Shown here in pieces: positions 56,963 through 64,000 of a DNA stretch of 64,000 nucleotides (positions are counted from its first letter, which is position 1; every line of letters starts with the position of its first letter). Location of the stretch: contig NZ_JAGPWC010000010.1 of NCBI RefSeq assembly GCF_018119405.1, forward strand, positions 1-64,000, read 5' to 3'. The DNA comes from Massilia sp. ST3. Lineage in GTDB: Bacteria > Pseudomonadota > Gammaproteobacteria > Burkholderiales > Burkholderiaceae_D. The notes beneath the pieces were generated by a model, which was not told where the DNA came from, searched no databases, and was given only the letters and a program-made list of their open reading frames with translations. The translations under genes were made by a program, and so were the position numbers.

Positions 56963-56983
56963 TATAGTGGTCGCGATGCGACC
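56963..56983 (+). promoter_or_regulatory. terD promoter -10 and start-site palindrome
   Basis: TATAGT (56963-56968) is followed immediately by GGTCGC-GAT-GCGACC (56969-56983), a perfect inverted repeat covering the likely transcription start. The -35 is weak. The palindrome could be an operator or a 5'-end mRNA hairpin. Confidence 0.5.
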
Positions 56984-57013
56984 CTTCCCCCGTGTTTCGA
57001 CAAGGAGCGTGTA

Positions 57014-57589
57014 ATGGCAATCAGTTTGCAGAAAGGCGGCAACGTCAATCTGAGCAAGGAAGCCCCGGGCCTGACCAAGGTCATCATCGGCCTGGGCTGG
57101 GACCCGCGTTCCACCGACGGCGCCGCCTTCGACCTGGACGGCAGCGCCTTCCTGCTGAAGAACGACGCCAAGGTGCGCAACGACAGCGATTTCATCTTCT
57201 ACAACAACCTCAAGTCGGCCGACGGGTCCGTGGTCCACGCGGGCGACAACACCACCGGCATGGGCGCCGGCGACGACGAGAAGATCGCGATCGACCTGGC
57301 GCGGGTGCCGCCCGAGGTCGAGAAAGTCTCGTTCTGCGTCACCATCCACGAAGCGGATGCGCGGCGCCAGAACTTCGGCATGGTCGGCAAGGCCTATATC
57401 CGCTGCCTGAACGCCAGCGGCGACACCGAGATCGCCCGCTACGACCTGTCCGAGGACAGCTCCACCGAAACCGCCATGATCTTCGGCGAACTCTATCGCC
57501 ACGGCGGCGAATGGAAGTTCCGCGCCGTGGGCCAGGGCTTCAAGGGCGGCCTGGGACCGCTGGCCCGCTCCTTCGGCGTCAACGTGTAA
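57014..57589 (+). CDS. terD: TerD-family calcium-binding stress protein
   Basis: This 191-residue protein has the TerD beta-sandwich: [40 protein letters not shown] and [20 protein letters not shown], whose Asp-rich loops bind calcium in family members. It ends [21 protein letters not shown] precedes the ATG by 6 bases. It is the first gene of an operon of five enzyme genes and is the only Ter protein in the window. Family members act in tellurite, phage and chemical stress responses; the molecular role is not settled. Confidence 0.94.
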   Translation: MAISLQKGGNVNLSKEAPGLTKVIIGLGWDPRSTDGAAFDLDGSAFLLKNDAKVRNDSDFIFYNNLKSADGSVVHAGDNTTGMGAGDDEKIAIDLARVPPEVEKVSFCVTIHEADARRQNFGMVGKAYIRCLNASGDTEIARYDLSEDSSTETAMIFGELYRHGGEWKFRAVGQGFKGGLGPLARSFGVNV

Positions 57590-57654
57590 TCCGATTTGCC
57601 CGCTACGGCCCGCGCCTGCGCGGGCCCGCTTGTCCCTCCAACCCGAGAAACCGC

Positions 57655-58674
57655 ATGCGCGTCTGGTACAACAGGACGTTCTCGTCCGTCTACGCCGCTA
57701 TCGAGCTGATCCGCAAAGCCGATGCCGATGGCCGCTTCACCCTCATCCACAGCAATCCCAACCGGCACGCGCCCGCAGGACGCCTGGCCCACGCCTTCTA
57801 CGGCGAACCGACCGGGCTGGACACCGATGCCTATGTCGACTGGTGCCTGGGTTTCTGCCGCGAGCACGCGATCGACATCTTCGTGCCGGGGCGCGAAGCA
57901 ACGGCGCTGGCCGCCGAGCATGCGCGCTTCGCCGACGCCGGCACCCGCGTGCTGAGCGCCGCCAGCCAGGCCAGCTTGCAGCTGCTGCACGACAAGGCGC
58001 GCTTCTACTGCGAGACCGACCTGCCCCAGGCCCCCGTGGCGGACTTCCGTCGCTTCGAGACGCTCGAGGAATTCGACGAGGCCTACCGCCAGCTGCGCCC
58101 GCGCCACGCGAAGCTGTGCGTCAAGCCGACACACTCGATCTACGGCCTCGGCTTCGCCCTGATCGACGAGGAGCGCAACAGCGCCGAGCTGCTGCTGGCC
58201 GGCGCCGAATACCAGGTCGGCCATGAGGACCTGCGGCGCGGGCTGGCGGCGCTGGGAAGCTTCCGCGGCATGCTGCTGATGGAATACCTCGATGGGCCGG
58301 AGTACAGCGTCGACTGCGTCGGCGACGAGGGGCGCCTGGTCTGCGCCGTCGTGCGCCGCAAGCTGTCCGGCGCCGGCAACGGCCAGTTGATCGACCAGCG
58401 CGCCGACATCCTCGACGCCACCGCGCGCCTGGCCGCGCGCCACCGCCTGAACGGCGTGTTCAACGTTCAGTTCCGCGAAGGCGGCGGGCGCCCGCGCCTG
58501 CTGGAGATCAATCCGCGCATGTCCGGCGGGATCGGCATGGCCTGCGTGGCCGGCCCCAACCTGCCTTATCTCGCGCTGCGCGGTTTCGCCGACGGCTTCG
58601 ACACGCTCGAGGTACCCGAGGTGCGCAACGGGATCCGGGTGGCGGAAATCGCCCAGGCCGTGGAGCTGGCATGA
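57655..58674 (+). CDS. ATP-grasp enzyme of the Ter-associated biosynthetic module
   Basis: This protein of 339 residues starts MRVWYNRTFSSVYAAIELIR, with a pre-ATP-grasp Rossmann part, then ATP-grasp features: KLCVKPTHSIYGLGFALI (lysine and glycine loop) and RPRLLEINPRMSGGIGMACV with the metal-binding Glu and Asn. Such enzymes join a carboxylate to an amine or similar nucleophile using ATP. It lies 65 bases after terD, with its stop overlapping the PRTase start (ATGA). In the Ter-linked module described by comparative genomics, this gene accompanies two PRTases, a HAD and a CitE-like lyase. The substrate is unknown. Confidence 0.88.
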   Translation: MRVWYNRTFSSVYAAIELIRKADADGRFTLIHSNPNRHAPAGRLAHAFYGEPTGLDTDAYVDWCLGFCREHAIDIFVPGREATALAAEHARFADAGTRVLSAASQASLQLLHDKARFYCETDLPQAPVADFRRFETLEEFDEAYRQLRPRHAKLCVKPTHSIYGLGFALIDEERNSAELLLAGAEYQVGHEDLRRGLAALGSFRGMLLMEYLDGPEYSVDCVGDEGRLVCAVVRRKLSGAGNGQLIDQRADILDATARLAARHRLNGVFNVQFREGGGRPRLLEINPRMSGGIGMACVAGPNLPYLALRGFADGFDTLEVPEVRNGIRVAEIAQAVELA

Positions 58675-59855
58675 ACGCGCCTTCGCAAGCGGCGTTGCTG
58701 GCGCGACGCAGGGTCGAGCTGCCGACCGGGACACTGGAGCTGAGCCTCGCGCGCGGTGCGGAGGAACTGGACGACCTGCTCGGTTTCGCCGCACGCGCGA
58801 ACGCCAAGCGCGGCTTCCTTTTCCTGAGCAAGGTGCTGGGCAAGCACTGGCCGGCCAAGCCGTCGGACATGCTGGCCATTCATGCGCGCCTGGCCGCCAC
58901 CGTCCCCGCCGTCGCCGGGCCGGTCGTGTTCATCGCGATGGCCGAGACGGCGATCGGCCTGGGCCAGGGCGTGTTCGAGGCCTGGCTGCGCCGGCATCCC
59001 GGCCATCCCGCCCTGTTCCTGCACACCACGCGCTACCGCGTGGGCGCCGGCGAGCTGATCGAATTCGAGGAGGCGCACAGCCACGCGCCGCGCCAGTTCC
59101 TGCATGTGCCGGAAGACCCGGCCTTGCGCGCCCTGCTGCTGGAAGCGCGCACCCTGGTGCTGGTGGACGACGAGGCCAGCACCGGCAATACCTTCGTCAA
59201 CCTGGCCGCCGCCTGCCGCCACCTGAACCCCGGCATCGAACGCGTGCACCTGGCGACGATCACGAATTTCATGGGCGGCGAGGCGGGCGCCCGGCTCGAT
59301 GCGCGCTTCGGCCTGCCGGTCACCCTGGGCGCCCTGGTCGAAGGCGAATACCGCTTCACCCCGGGGCCGCATGCGCCGGACGGCGGCGTGGCGCAGCGCT
59401 TCGATGCCGGCGCCGACCGCGGCGCCAGCGCGGCTTTCGGGCGGCTGGGCCTGCAGGCTGCATTGCCCGCGCCGGAGCAGCTTGCAGGGCAGCTGGCCAG
59501 CGGGGTCGCGCCCGGCGAACGGGTGCTGGTGCTGGGCACCGGCGAATTCATGCACGCCTCCACCCTGCTGGGCGCGGCGCTTGAACGGCGCGGCGTCGCC
59601 GCCTGGGTGCAATCGACCACGCGCTCGCCCATCCTGGCCTGGGGCGCGGTGGCGCACGCGCTGCGCTTCGCCGACAACTACGGCGAGGGCATCGCCAACT
59701 TCCTCTACAACGTCGCGCCTGGCCAGTACGAGCACGTGTTCGTCTGCCACGAGACCGCGCCCAATTCCGTCCTGCGCGAACTGGCCTCCCAGCTCGGCGC
59801 GCGCCTGCTGCACCACCATACCGGGGACCGCATTGAAGAAGTTCCTGTTCGCTGA
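58671..59855 (+). CDS. Phosphoribosyltransferase with TRSP domain
   Basis: This 394-residue protein has an N-terminal PRTase fold with the PRPP loop LVLVDDEASTGNTFVNLAAA (two acidic residues before the loop, then STGNT). A C-terminal TRSP-type domain includes ERVLVLGTGEFMHASTLLGA and NYGEGIANFLYNVAPGQYEH. It would attach or remove a ribosyl-phosphate group, forming a nucleoside-like product. It is translationally coupled to the ATP-grasp gene and overlaps the HAD gene by 23 bases. Confidence 0.88.
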   Translation: MNAPSQAALLARRRVELPTGTLELSLARGAEELDDLLGFAARANAKRGFLFLSKVLGKHWPAKPSDMLAIHARLAATVPAVAGPVVFIAMAETAIGLGQGVFEAWLRRHPGHPALFLHTTRYRVGAGELIEFEEAHSHAPRQFLHVPEDPALRALLLEARTLVLVDDEASTGNTFVNLAAACRHLNPGIERVHLATITNFMGGEAGARLDARFGLPVTLGALVEGEYRFTPGPHAPDGGVAQRFDAGADRGASAAFGRLGLQAALPAPEQLAGQLASGVAPGERVLVLGTGEFMHASTLLGAALERRGVAAWVQSTTRSPILAWGAVAHALRFADNYGEGIANFLYNVAPGQYEHVFVCHETAPNSVLRELASQLGARLLHHHTGDRIEEVPVR

Positions 59856-60585
59856 CCTGGACGACACCCTGTTCCAGACCTTCGAGAAGTGCGGCGGCGC
59901 CGAGGCGCTGGAGCCGGCCGCCTACTACAAGGACGGCAGCGTGTGCTCGTACACTACCCGCGCCCAGCGCGCCTTCCTGGCCCTGGTGCAGGACGGCATG
60001 ACCGTCATCCCGACCACCGCGCGCGACCACGACGCCCTGCGCCGCGTGCACCTGCCCTTCCATAGCTACGCCGTCATCGACTACGGCGGCGTCGTCCTCG
60101 AACCGGGCGGCGCCCTCGACCGCCCCTGGCTCGATGGAATGCGCGCGGCGATGTCGGCCGCCCTGCCCGGCCTGCAGGAACTGGCCGCGCACATCGACGA
60201 CCATGCGCGCCGCACCGGCTATGGTGGCCGCGCACGCATGATCGAGGACTTTGGCACGCCCTTCTTCCTGGTCGTGAAGGATCCGGACCGGATCGCCGCG
60301 CGGCTCGAACCGCTGGAACGGGACGTCGTGCTGCCCTGGATCGCTGACGGCGCCAGGGACTATGTCGTCCACCGCAACGGCAACAACCTCGCCATCCTGC
60401 CCAAGGCATTGGACAAGTCGCACGCCGTCGCCCACATCGGCGCGCGCCTGCGCGCCGAGCATGGCGACATTGTCACCTTCGGCATGGGCGACAGCCGCTC
60501 CGACGCGCGCTTCATGGCCGCCTGCGACTACGCGCTGATCCCGCGCGGCACCCAGCTGGCCGGGCTGACGGTGGGGGCGTTATGA
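59833..60585 (+). CDS. HAD-superfamily hydrolase (Ter module)
   Basis: This 250-residue protein has motif I DLDDT with Asp8 and Asp10, motif II TTARD, and motif IV GMGDSRSDARFM. It is a probable phosphatase acting on the nucleotide-like product of the neighbouring PRTases. The TTG start at 59833 has GGGGA 5 bases upstream; no ATG gives a complete motif I. It overlaps the PRTase gene upstream and the next gene by ATGA. The cap region resembles Cof-type HADs. Confidence 0.87.
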   Translation: MKKFLFADLDDTLFQTFEKCGGAEALEPAAYYKDGSVCSYTTRAQRAFLALVQDGMTVIPTTARDHDALRRVHLPFHSYAVIDYGGVVLEPGGALDRPWLDGMRAAMSAALPGLQELAAHIDDHARRTGYGGRARMIEDFGTPFFLVVKDPDRIAARLEPLERDVVLPWIADGARDYVVHRNGNNLAILPKALDKSHAVAHIGARLRAEHGDIVTFGMGDSRSDARFMAACDYALIPRGTQLAGLTVGAL

Positions 60586-61661
60586 GCTTCCCGGGCAGCT
60601 ACGCCAAGAAGGACGTCAGCTTCCTGCTGCGGCGCCTGCCCATGCCGGACTTTGTCGAGGTGGCGGAAAAAGAAAAGCTGATCCAGTCGGGCCGGCGCCA
60701 CTACAGCGAAATGCTGTCGCCCGAATCCGCGCCCTCGAACCGCTACATGACACTGTTCGATGCTGCCTGCCGCGCCAACAACGGCCGCATGGCGCGCGAC
60801 TGCCTGCGCCTGGCGGGCCTGATCGCGGCGAAAGGGATGGCCGCACCGGTCGTGGTGTCGCTGGCGCGCGCCGGCACGCCGGTCGGGGTGGTGGTGGCGC
60901 GGCTGCTGCGCCAGGTATTCGGGCGCGAGGCGGCGCATTATTCGGTATCGATCGTCCGCGACCGCGGCATCGACACGGCGGCGCTGCGCCACATCCTGGC
61001 GGCGGGCCATGCGCCGGAGAGCATCGTCTTCGTCGACGGCTGGACGGGAAAAGGGGTTATTGCGCGCGAACTGGCCATCTCGGTCGGCGCCTTCAACGCC
61101 GCGCGGGGCACGCGCATCGATCCCGGCCTGCACGTGCTGTCGGACCTGGCCGGCGCCGCCGCCTGCGCGGCCTCGTGCGAGGACTACCTGATCCCGTCGA
61201 GCATCCTGAACGCGACGGTATCGGGACTGGTGAGCCGCACCGTGATGGACGCCGCGATGGGGCCGGACGACTTCCATGGCTGCGTGTTCTACGAGCAGCT
61301 CGCGCCGCACGACCGCTCGCGCGCCTTCGCCGACGCGCTCACCAGGCTGGCGCTGGAGCACGCGCCGGCGGAGGCTGGTGCGGCCGATGCGCACGGCGCG
61401 CGAGAGCGCTCGCGGGCCTTCATCGCGCAGGCGCGGGCGAAGTACGACGTGGCCGACGTCAATCTCATCAAGCCAGGCATCGGCGAAGCGACCCGCGTGC
61501 TGCTGCGCCGCGTACCTCGCCTGCTCGTTTTGCGCGATCCCGCTTCGCCCGAGGTGGCGCACCTGATGGCGCTGGCCGAAGAAAAGAACGTGCCGGTCGA
61601 GATCGACCCGGCTTTGCCCTACCACGCAGTTTCCCTGATCAGGAGCGCTTCGGATGCTTAA
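60582..61661 (+). CDS. StiP-like protein: PRTase-like domain plus PELOTA RNA-binding domain
   Basis: This 359-residue protein has a central PRTase-like core with SIVFVDGWTGKGVIARELA in the place of the PRPP loop. Its C-terminal part (AQARAKYDVADVNLIKPGIG, LLVLRDPASPEVAHLMALAE) looks like a PELOTA/L7Ae-type domain. Databases name relatives 'cysteine protease StiP', but no convincing protease triad is evident here. It overlaps the HAD gene by four bases and the aldolase gene by eight. It probably performs the second ribosyl transfer step of the module. Confidence 0.85.
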   Translation: MSFPGSYAKKDVSFLLRRLPMPDFVEVAEKEKLIQSGRRHYSEMLSPESAPSNRYMTLFDAACRANNGRMARDCLRLAGLIAAKGMAAPVVVSLARAGTPVGVVVARLLRQVFGREAAHYSVSIVRDRGIDTAALRHILAAGHAPESIVFVDGWTGKGVIARELAISVGAFNAARGTRIDPGLHVLSDLAGAAACAASCEDYLIPSSILNATVSGLVSRTVMDAAMGPDDFHGCVFYEQLAPHDRSRAFADALTRLALEHAPAEAGAADAHGARERSRAFIAQARAKYDVADVNLIKPGIGEATRVLLRRVPRLLVLRDPASPEVAHLMALAEEKNVPVEIDPALPYHAVSLIRSASDA

Positions 61662-62556
61662 TCGGCTCACGGCCCCCTTGGGCGCCTCGTTGTACGTCCC
61701 CGCCAATCACAAGAGCCTGTCCCAGATCGCGAACGGCGACAAGCTGGAACAGGCGCGCTCGCTCATCTTCTGCCTGGAGGACGCGGTGGCGGAGCGCGAC
61801 CTGAGCTGGGCGCTGTTCAACCTGTCCGTGGTGCTGGCGCACATGCGCCCGAACGTCGCCGCCGAACGCTTCGTGCGCGTGCGCAGCCCGGAAGTGCTGG
61901 CGCGGGTGCTGGCGATGCCGGGCGTGGAAAAGCTGGACGGCTTTGTCCTGCCGAAGGTCACGCGCCACAACTTCGAGACCTATTTCAGGCTGGTGCGCGA
62001 CACCGGTCACGCGCTGATGCCGACCCTGGAGACGGTGGAAGTGTTCGACGAGGCAGAAATGCGCCAGCTGCGCGCCCTGTTCGACGCGCCGGGCGTGCGC
62101 ACGCGCATCCGCGCCCTGCGCATCGGCGGCAACGACCTGCTCGCCCTGCTCGGCCTGCGCCGTCCGCGCAACGTGACGATCTACCGCACCCCGCTCGGCC
62201 CAGCGATCGCGCGCCTGGTGACGACCTTCCGCCCTTACGGCTTCGTGCTGACGGCGCCGGTATTCGAATACCTCGACCTGCCCGAGCTGCTGGACCAGGA
62301 AATGCAGGAAGACCTGGCCTACGGCATGGCGGGAAAGACGGCGATCCATCCGTCGCAGATCGCGCCGATCGAAGCGCACTTCAAGGTGAAGGCGCACGAC
62401 CTGGCGGTGGCGCGCGCCATCCTCGACGAATCCAGCCCGGCCGTCTTCAAGATGAACGAGGCAATGTGCGAGGTCGCCACCCACCGCGCCTGGGCCGAGA
62501 GGATGGTGGAGCAGTCGCAGGTGTTTGGCGCGGGCGACGCGCTTCGCCTACCGTAG
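61654..62556 (+). CDS. HpcH/HpaI aldolase / citrate lyase beta-like enzyme (Ter module)
   Basis: This 300-residue TIM-barrel protein of the CitE-like family has SLYVPANHKSL, SLIFCLEDAVAERD (metal/CoA-site Glu-Asp), FVLPKVTRH and GMAGKTAIHPSQIAPI. Relatives cleave or form C-C bonds in beta-hydroxy-acyl or pyruvoyl compounds. It is the last gene of the operon. The stop is followed directly by a G/C tract and then a terminator at 62667. Confidence 0.88.
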   Translation: MLNRLTAPLGASLYVPANHKSLSQIANGDKLEQARSLIFCLEDAVAERDLSWALFNLSVVLAHMRPNVAAERFVRVRSPEVLARVLAMPGVEKLDGFVLPKVTRHNFETYFRLVRDTGHALMPTLETVEVFDEAEMRQLRALFDAPGVRTRIRALRIGGNDLLALLGLRRPRNVTIYRTPLGPAIARLVTTFRPYGFVLTAPVFEYLDLPELLDQEMQEDLAYGMAGKTAIHPSQIAPIEAHFKVKAHDLAVARAILDESSPAVFKMNEAMCEVATHRAWAERMVEQSQVFGAGDALRLP

Positions 62557-62651
62557 GGGGGGGGGGGGCCCCCCCCCCCCCCGCCCCCCCCGCCCCGCCC
62601 CCCCCCCCCCCCCCCCGCGGGCGGGGGCGGGGGGGGCCCCCCCCCCCCCCC
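62557..62651. other. Low-complexity G/C tract in place of a family A repeat
   Basis: Runs of G and C fill about 95 bases. The left flank reads CTACCGTAGGG and the right flank CAACCCTACGG, exactly the ends of family A repeats elsewhere. The centre is probably mis-assembled. Confidence 0.7.
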
Positions 62652-62666
62652 AACCCTACGGATAGC

Positions 62667-62694
62667 AAAAAGCCGCCTCGTGAGGCGGCTTTTA
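62667..62694 (+). terminator. Bidirectional rho-independent terminator
   Basis: AGCCGCCTC-GT-GAGGCGGCT is flanked by A residues on the left and TTTT on the right. It can serve the Ter-type operon (plus) and the small minus-strand gene starting at 62885. Confidence 0.9.
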
Positions 62695-62711
62695 TTGGAA
62701 CCGGAAGCGGA

Positions 62712-62885
62712 TCAGGCCGACGCCGCCTGCTCGCGCATCGCCTGCCCCTTGGGCTGGTTGCGGTACTTGGCCCGCGCCTCGGCCTGGCGCACGGCTTCGC
62801 GCGCCACGTTGGAGCGTTTGATCTCGAGCCTTTCCTTCTTGCCGCGGTGCTGGGCTTCGTTCTTGTTGCCGATCTTGTGCGTCAT
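62712..62885 (-). CDS. Small basic protein, unknown
   Basis: This short gene encodes 57 residues: MTHKIGNKNEAQHRGKKERL, then EIKRSNVAREAVRQAEARAK and a tail YRNQPKGQAMREQAASA. It is highly charged and predicted helical. GGAGG lies 5 bases before the ATG and a terminator follows the stop, both good support for expression. No family is recognised. It may bind nucleic acid, judged only from its basic character. Confidence 0.7.
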   Translation of the reverse strand: MTHKIGNKNEAQHRGKKERLEIKRSNVAREAVRQAEARAKYRNQPKGQAMREQAASA

Positions 62886-62940
62886 GATGCCTCCTGAAGT
62901 TTGCTTGGCGCGGCGCCGACCTGGGCGAGCGCCGCCGGTG

Positions 62941-63102
62941 TTAGGAGCGGTTGGTTCCCATCTTGAGGTCCGCGGGCATCAGCATGCCCCAGCCCAGCTG
63001 GCGCCGGATTTCCTCCGGCGTCGGGGGCGGCTTCGGATCGCGCGAGCGGCGCTCGAGGTATTCACGAACCAGGTGCTTGGGTGGGTGCTTGACGTCGGAC
63101 AT
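62941..63102 (-). CDS. Small hypothetical protein
   Basis: This gene encodes 53 residues, starting MSDVKHPPKHLVREYLERRS, then Pro-rich DPKPPPTPEEIRRQLGWGML, ending PADLKMGTNRS. GGAGG lies 5 bases upstream of the ATG at 63102. It precedes the other small gene on the same strand by 55 bases, so the two may be co-transcribed. No family is recognised. Confidence 0.65.
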   Translation of the reverse strand: MSDVKHPPKHLVREYLERRSRDPKPPPTPEEIRRQLGWGMLMPADLKMGTNRS

Positions 63103-63352
63103 GGCAACCTCCGCTTCCGTTGTGGGCCGCCGCACTGGGTGCGCCGGCCCGGATTCTGGTGCCGGTCCTCGAGGCGACCGGCTAACCTGCTGAGGTATCG
63201 GGACACGCCGAACTGAATCGCACGTCCCTCACTCACACGGCTTCATGATAGCGATCCCCCGGGCGCGCGACCGTTAGCTGGCGCACACTTGGATGTCGGA
63301 CGACACGCCGTGCGCTTGCCAGCGCATTTACCGTCGAGCCGGGTGCGCAAAC
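63103..63352. other. Intergenic region, no gene seen
   Basis: About 250 bases lie between the small protein start and the terminator of the next receptor gene. It presumably holds the promoter of the two small minus-strand genes; no clear hexamer pair or repeat was found. Confidence 0.4.
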
Positions 63353-63380
63353 AAAAAAGGGGAGCCGGAGCTCCCCTTTC
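63353..63380 (-). terminator. Rho-independent terminator of the TonB receptor gene
   Basis: GGGGAGC-CGG-AGCTCCCC-type stem with a run of six T residues in the minus direction, 23 bases beyond the receptor stop. Confidence 0.9.
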
Positions 63381-63402
63381 ATCGCGTCGCCGCGCCAGGC
63401 GA

Positions 63403-64000
63403 TCAGAACTTGTAGCGCAGGTTCAGGAAGTACTGGCGGCCGCTGACGTCCAGCTTCTGCTGCTCTTCCTCGCTGTAGCGATACTGGGCGCGCTTGGCGT
63501 TGGTCAGGTTGGTCGCGCTGAAGGCCAGCTCCAGGTTCGGCGTGATGTAGTAGTTGGCGTTGAAAGCCAGCGTGGTCACACCGTCGGCATAGGTCGGCGC
63601 GGTCGGCATCAGGATGCCGTTGATGGTCGACAGGCCCTGGCTGTTCGCGGTCGGCGACGGCGCGGTGCTGCTGTTGACGTACTCGCCGCGGTAGTTGGCC
63701 ACCAGGCGGGTCGACAGCTTGTCGTCCTCGTAGTACAGGCCGAGGTTGCCGGCCCATTCCGAGGCGCCGACCATCGGACGGCCGTCATCCACCTTGGTCT
63801 TGGCGCGGCTGACGTTCGAGGTGAAGCCGAAGTTGGTCTTGCCGAACGGCTGCTCGTAGGAGATCTCGATGCCGTTGATCTTCGCACCCTGCTGCGACGA
63901 GGTGTTGATCGCGAAGGTCTTGACCGTGTTGTCGCGCGGGTCGGTCAGCTCGACGGTCGAGGTGCCGGTGGCGCCGGTCTTCGGATAGCCATTGATCTTC
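63403..64000 (-). CDS. TonB-dependent receptor, C-terminal part (runs off window)
   Basis: The reading frame is open from the window end to the stop at 63403, giving the last 198 or so residues of a TonB-dependent receptor barrel. Segments such as GIEISYEQPFGKTNFGFTSN, LGLYYEDDKLSTRLVANYRG and the terminal RQYFLNLRYKF are typical last strands, ending with the aromatic residue used for outer-membrane insertion. The plug and N-terminus lie outside the window. The ligand is unknown; the style resembles the carbohydrate-type receptor at 1549. Confidence 0.9.
   Translation of the reverse strand, partial: KINGYPKTGATGTSTVELTDPRDNTVKTFAINTSSQQGAKINGIEISYEQPFGKTNFGFTSNVSRAKTKVDDGRPMVGASEWAGNLGLYYEDDKLSTRLVANYRGEYVNSSTAPSPTANSQGLSTINGILMPTAPTYADGVTTLAFNANYYITPNLELAFSATNLTNAKRAQYRYSEEEQQKLDVSGRQYFLNLRYKF

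Noticed and set aside
62466-62897. Open frame across the G/C tract encoding poly-Pro/Gly
   Set aside because: It is a product of the homopolymer tract and overlaps two better genes.

Overview
The window looks like chromosomal DNA of a high-GC betaproteobacterium, most likely an Oxalobacteraceae member of the Massilia/Duganella/Telluria type. This is judged from the ribosomal protein sequences, the classical Gram-negative porin, the large TonB-dependent receptors and the AraD1-type oxidative pentose genes. No 16S gene is present, so the genus is inference.

Layout. (1) 116-1132: a porin on the minus strand. (2) 1549-21580: a plus-strand L-arabinose/arabinan locus. It holds a TonB-dependent receptor, a GPH-family symporter, a cytoplasmic GH43, an aldose 1-epimerase and an SMP-30 lactonase. 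A second block follows with arabinonate dehydratase, an AraD1 (FAH-fold) protein, ketoglutarate-semialdehyde dehydrogenase and an SDR, then secreted GH97, GH51, GH43 and GH127 enzymes. The enzymes together describe capture of arabinan fragments, hydrolysis to arabinose, and non-phosphorylative oxidation to 2-oxoglutarate. Both blocks begin with the same composite regulatory element. (3) 21600-30260: a truncated SMR transporter next to a G tract, a TonB-like zinc-ribbon protein, an RND pump with its adaptor, an OmpR-type two-component system and a Spy-like periplasmic protein. (4) 30274-35840: a cobalamin-binding MerR (CarH-like) regulator divergent from a chemoreceptor, Sui1, DsbD and a small unknown protein.

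(5) 35967-50189: the S10-spc-alpha ribosomal supercluster on the minus strand, rplC through rplQ, with secY, infA, rpmJ and rpoA but no rpsJ. It has a strong promoter and an attenuator-like hairpin in front of rplC, and a minus-strand tRNA-Val lies just upstream. (6) 50842-56844: an MscS channel, a small acidic protein, a diguanylate cyclase, a PhoD-like phosphatase and a LacI regulator. (7) 57014-62556: a tightly overlapping plus-strand operon of TerD, ATP-grasp, PRTase-TRSP, HAD, PELOTA/StiP and CitE-like aldolase. This is the Ter-associated metabolite-synthesis module and the most unusual system here. (8) Two small basic proteins and the 3' part of another TonB-dependent receptor that runs off the window.

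Two families of intergenic palindromic repeats are scattered through the window. Three low-complexity G/C tracts (at 1, 21608 and 62557) look like assembly artefacts; one of them sits where a family A repeat is expected and another truncates a gene.
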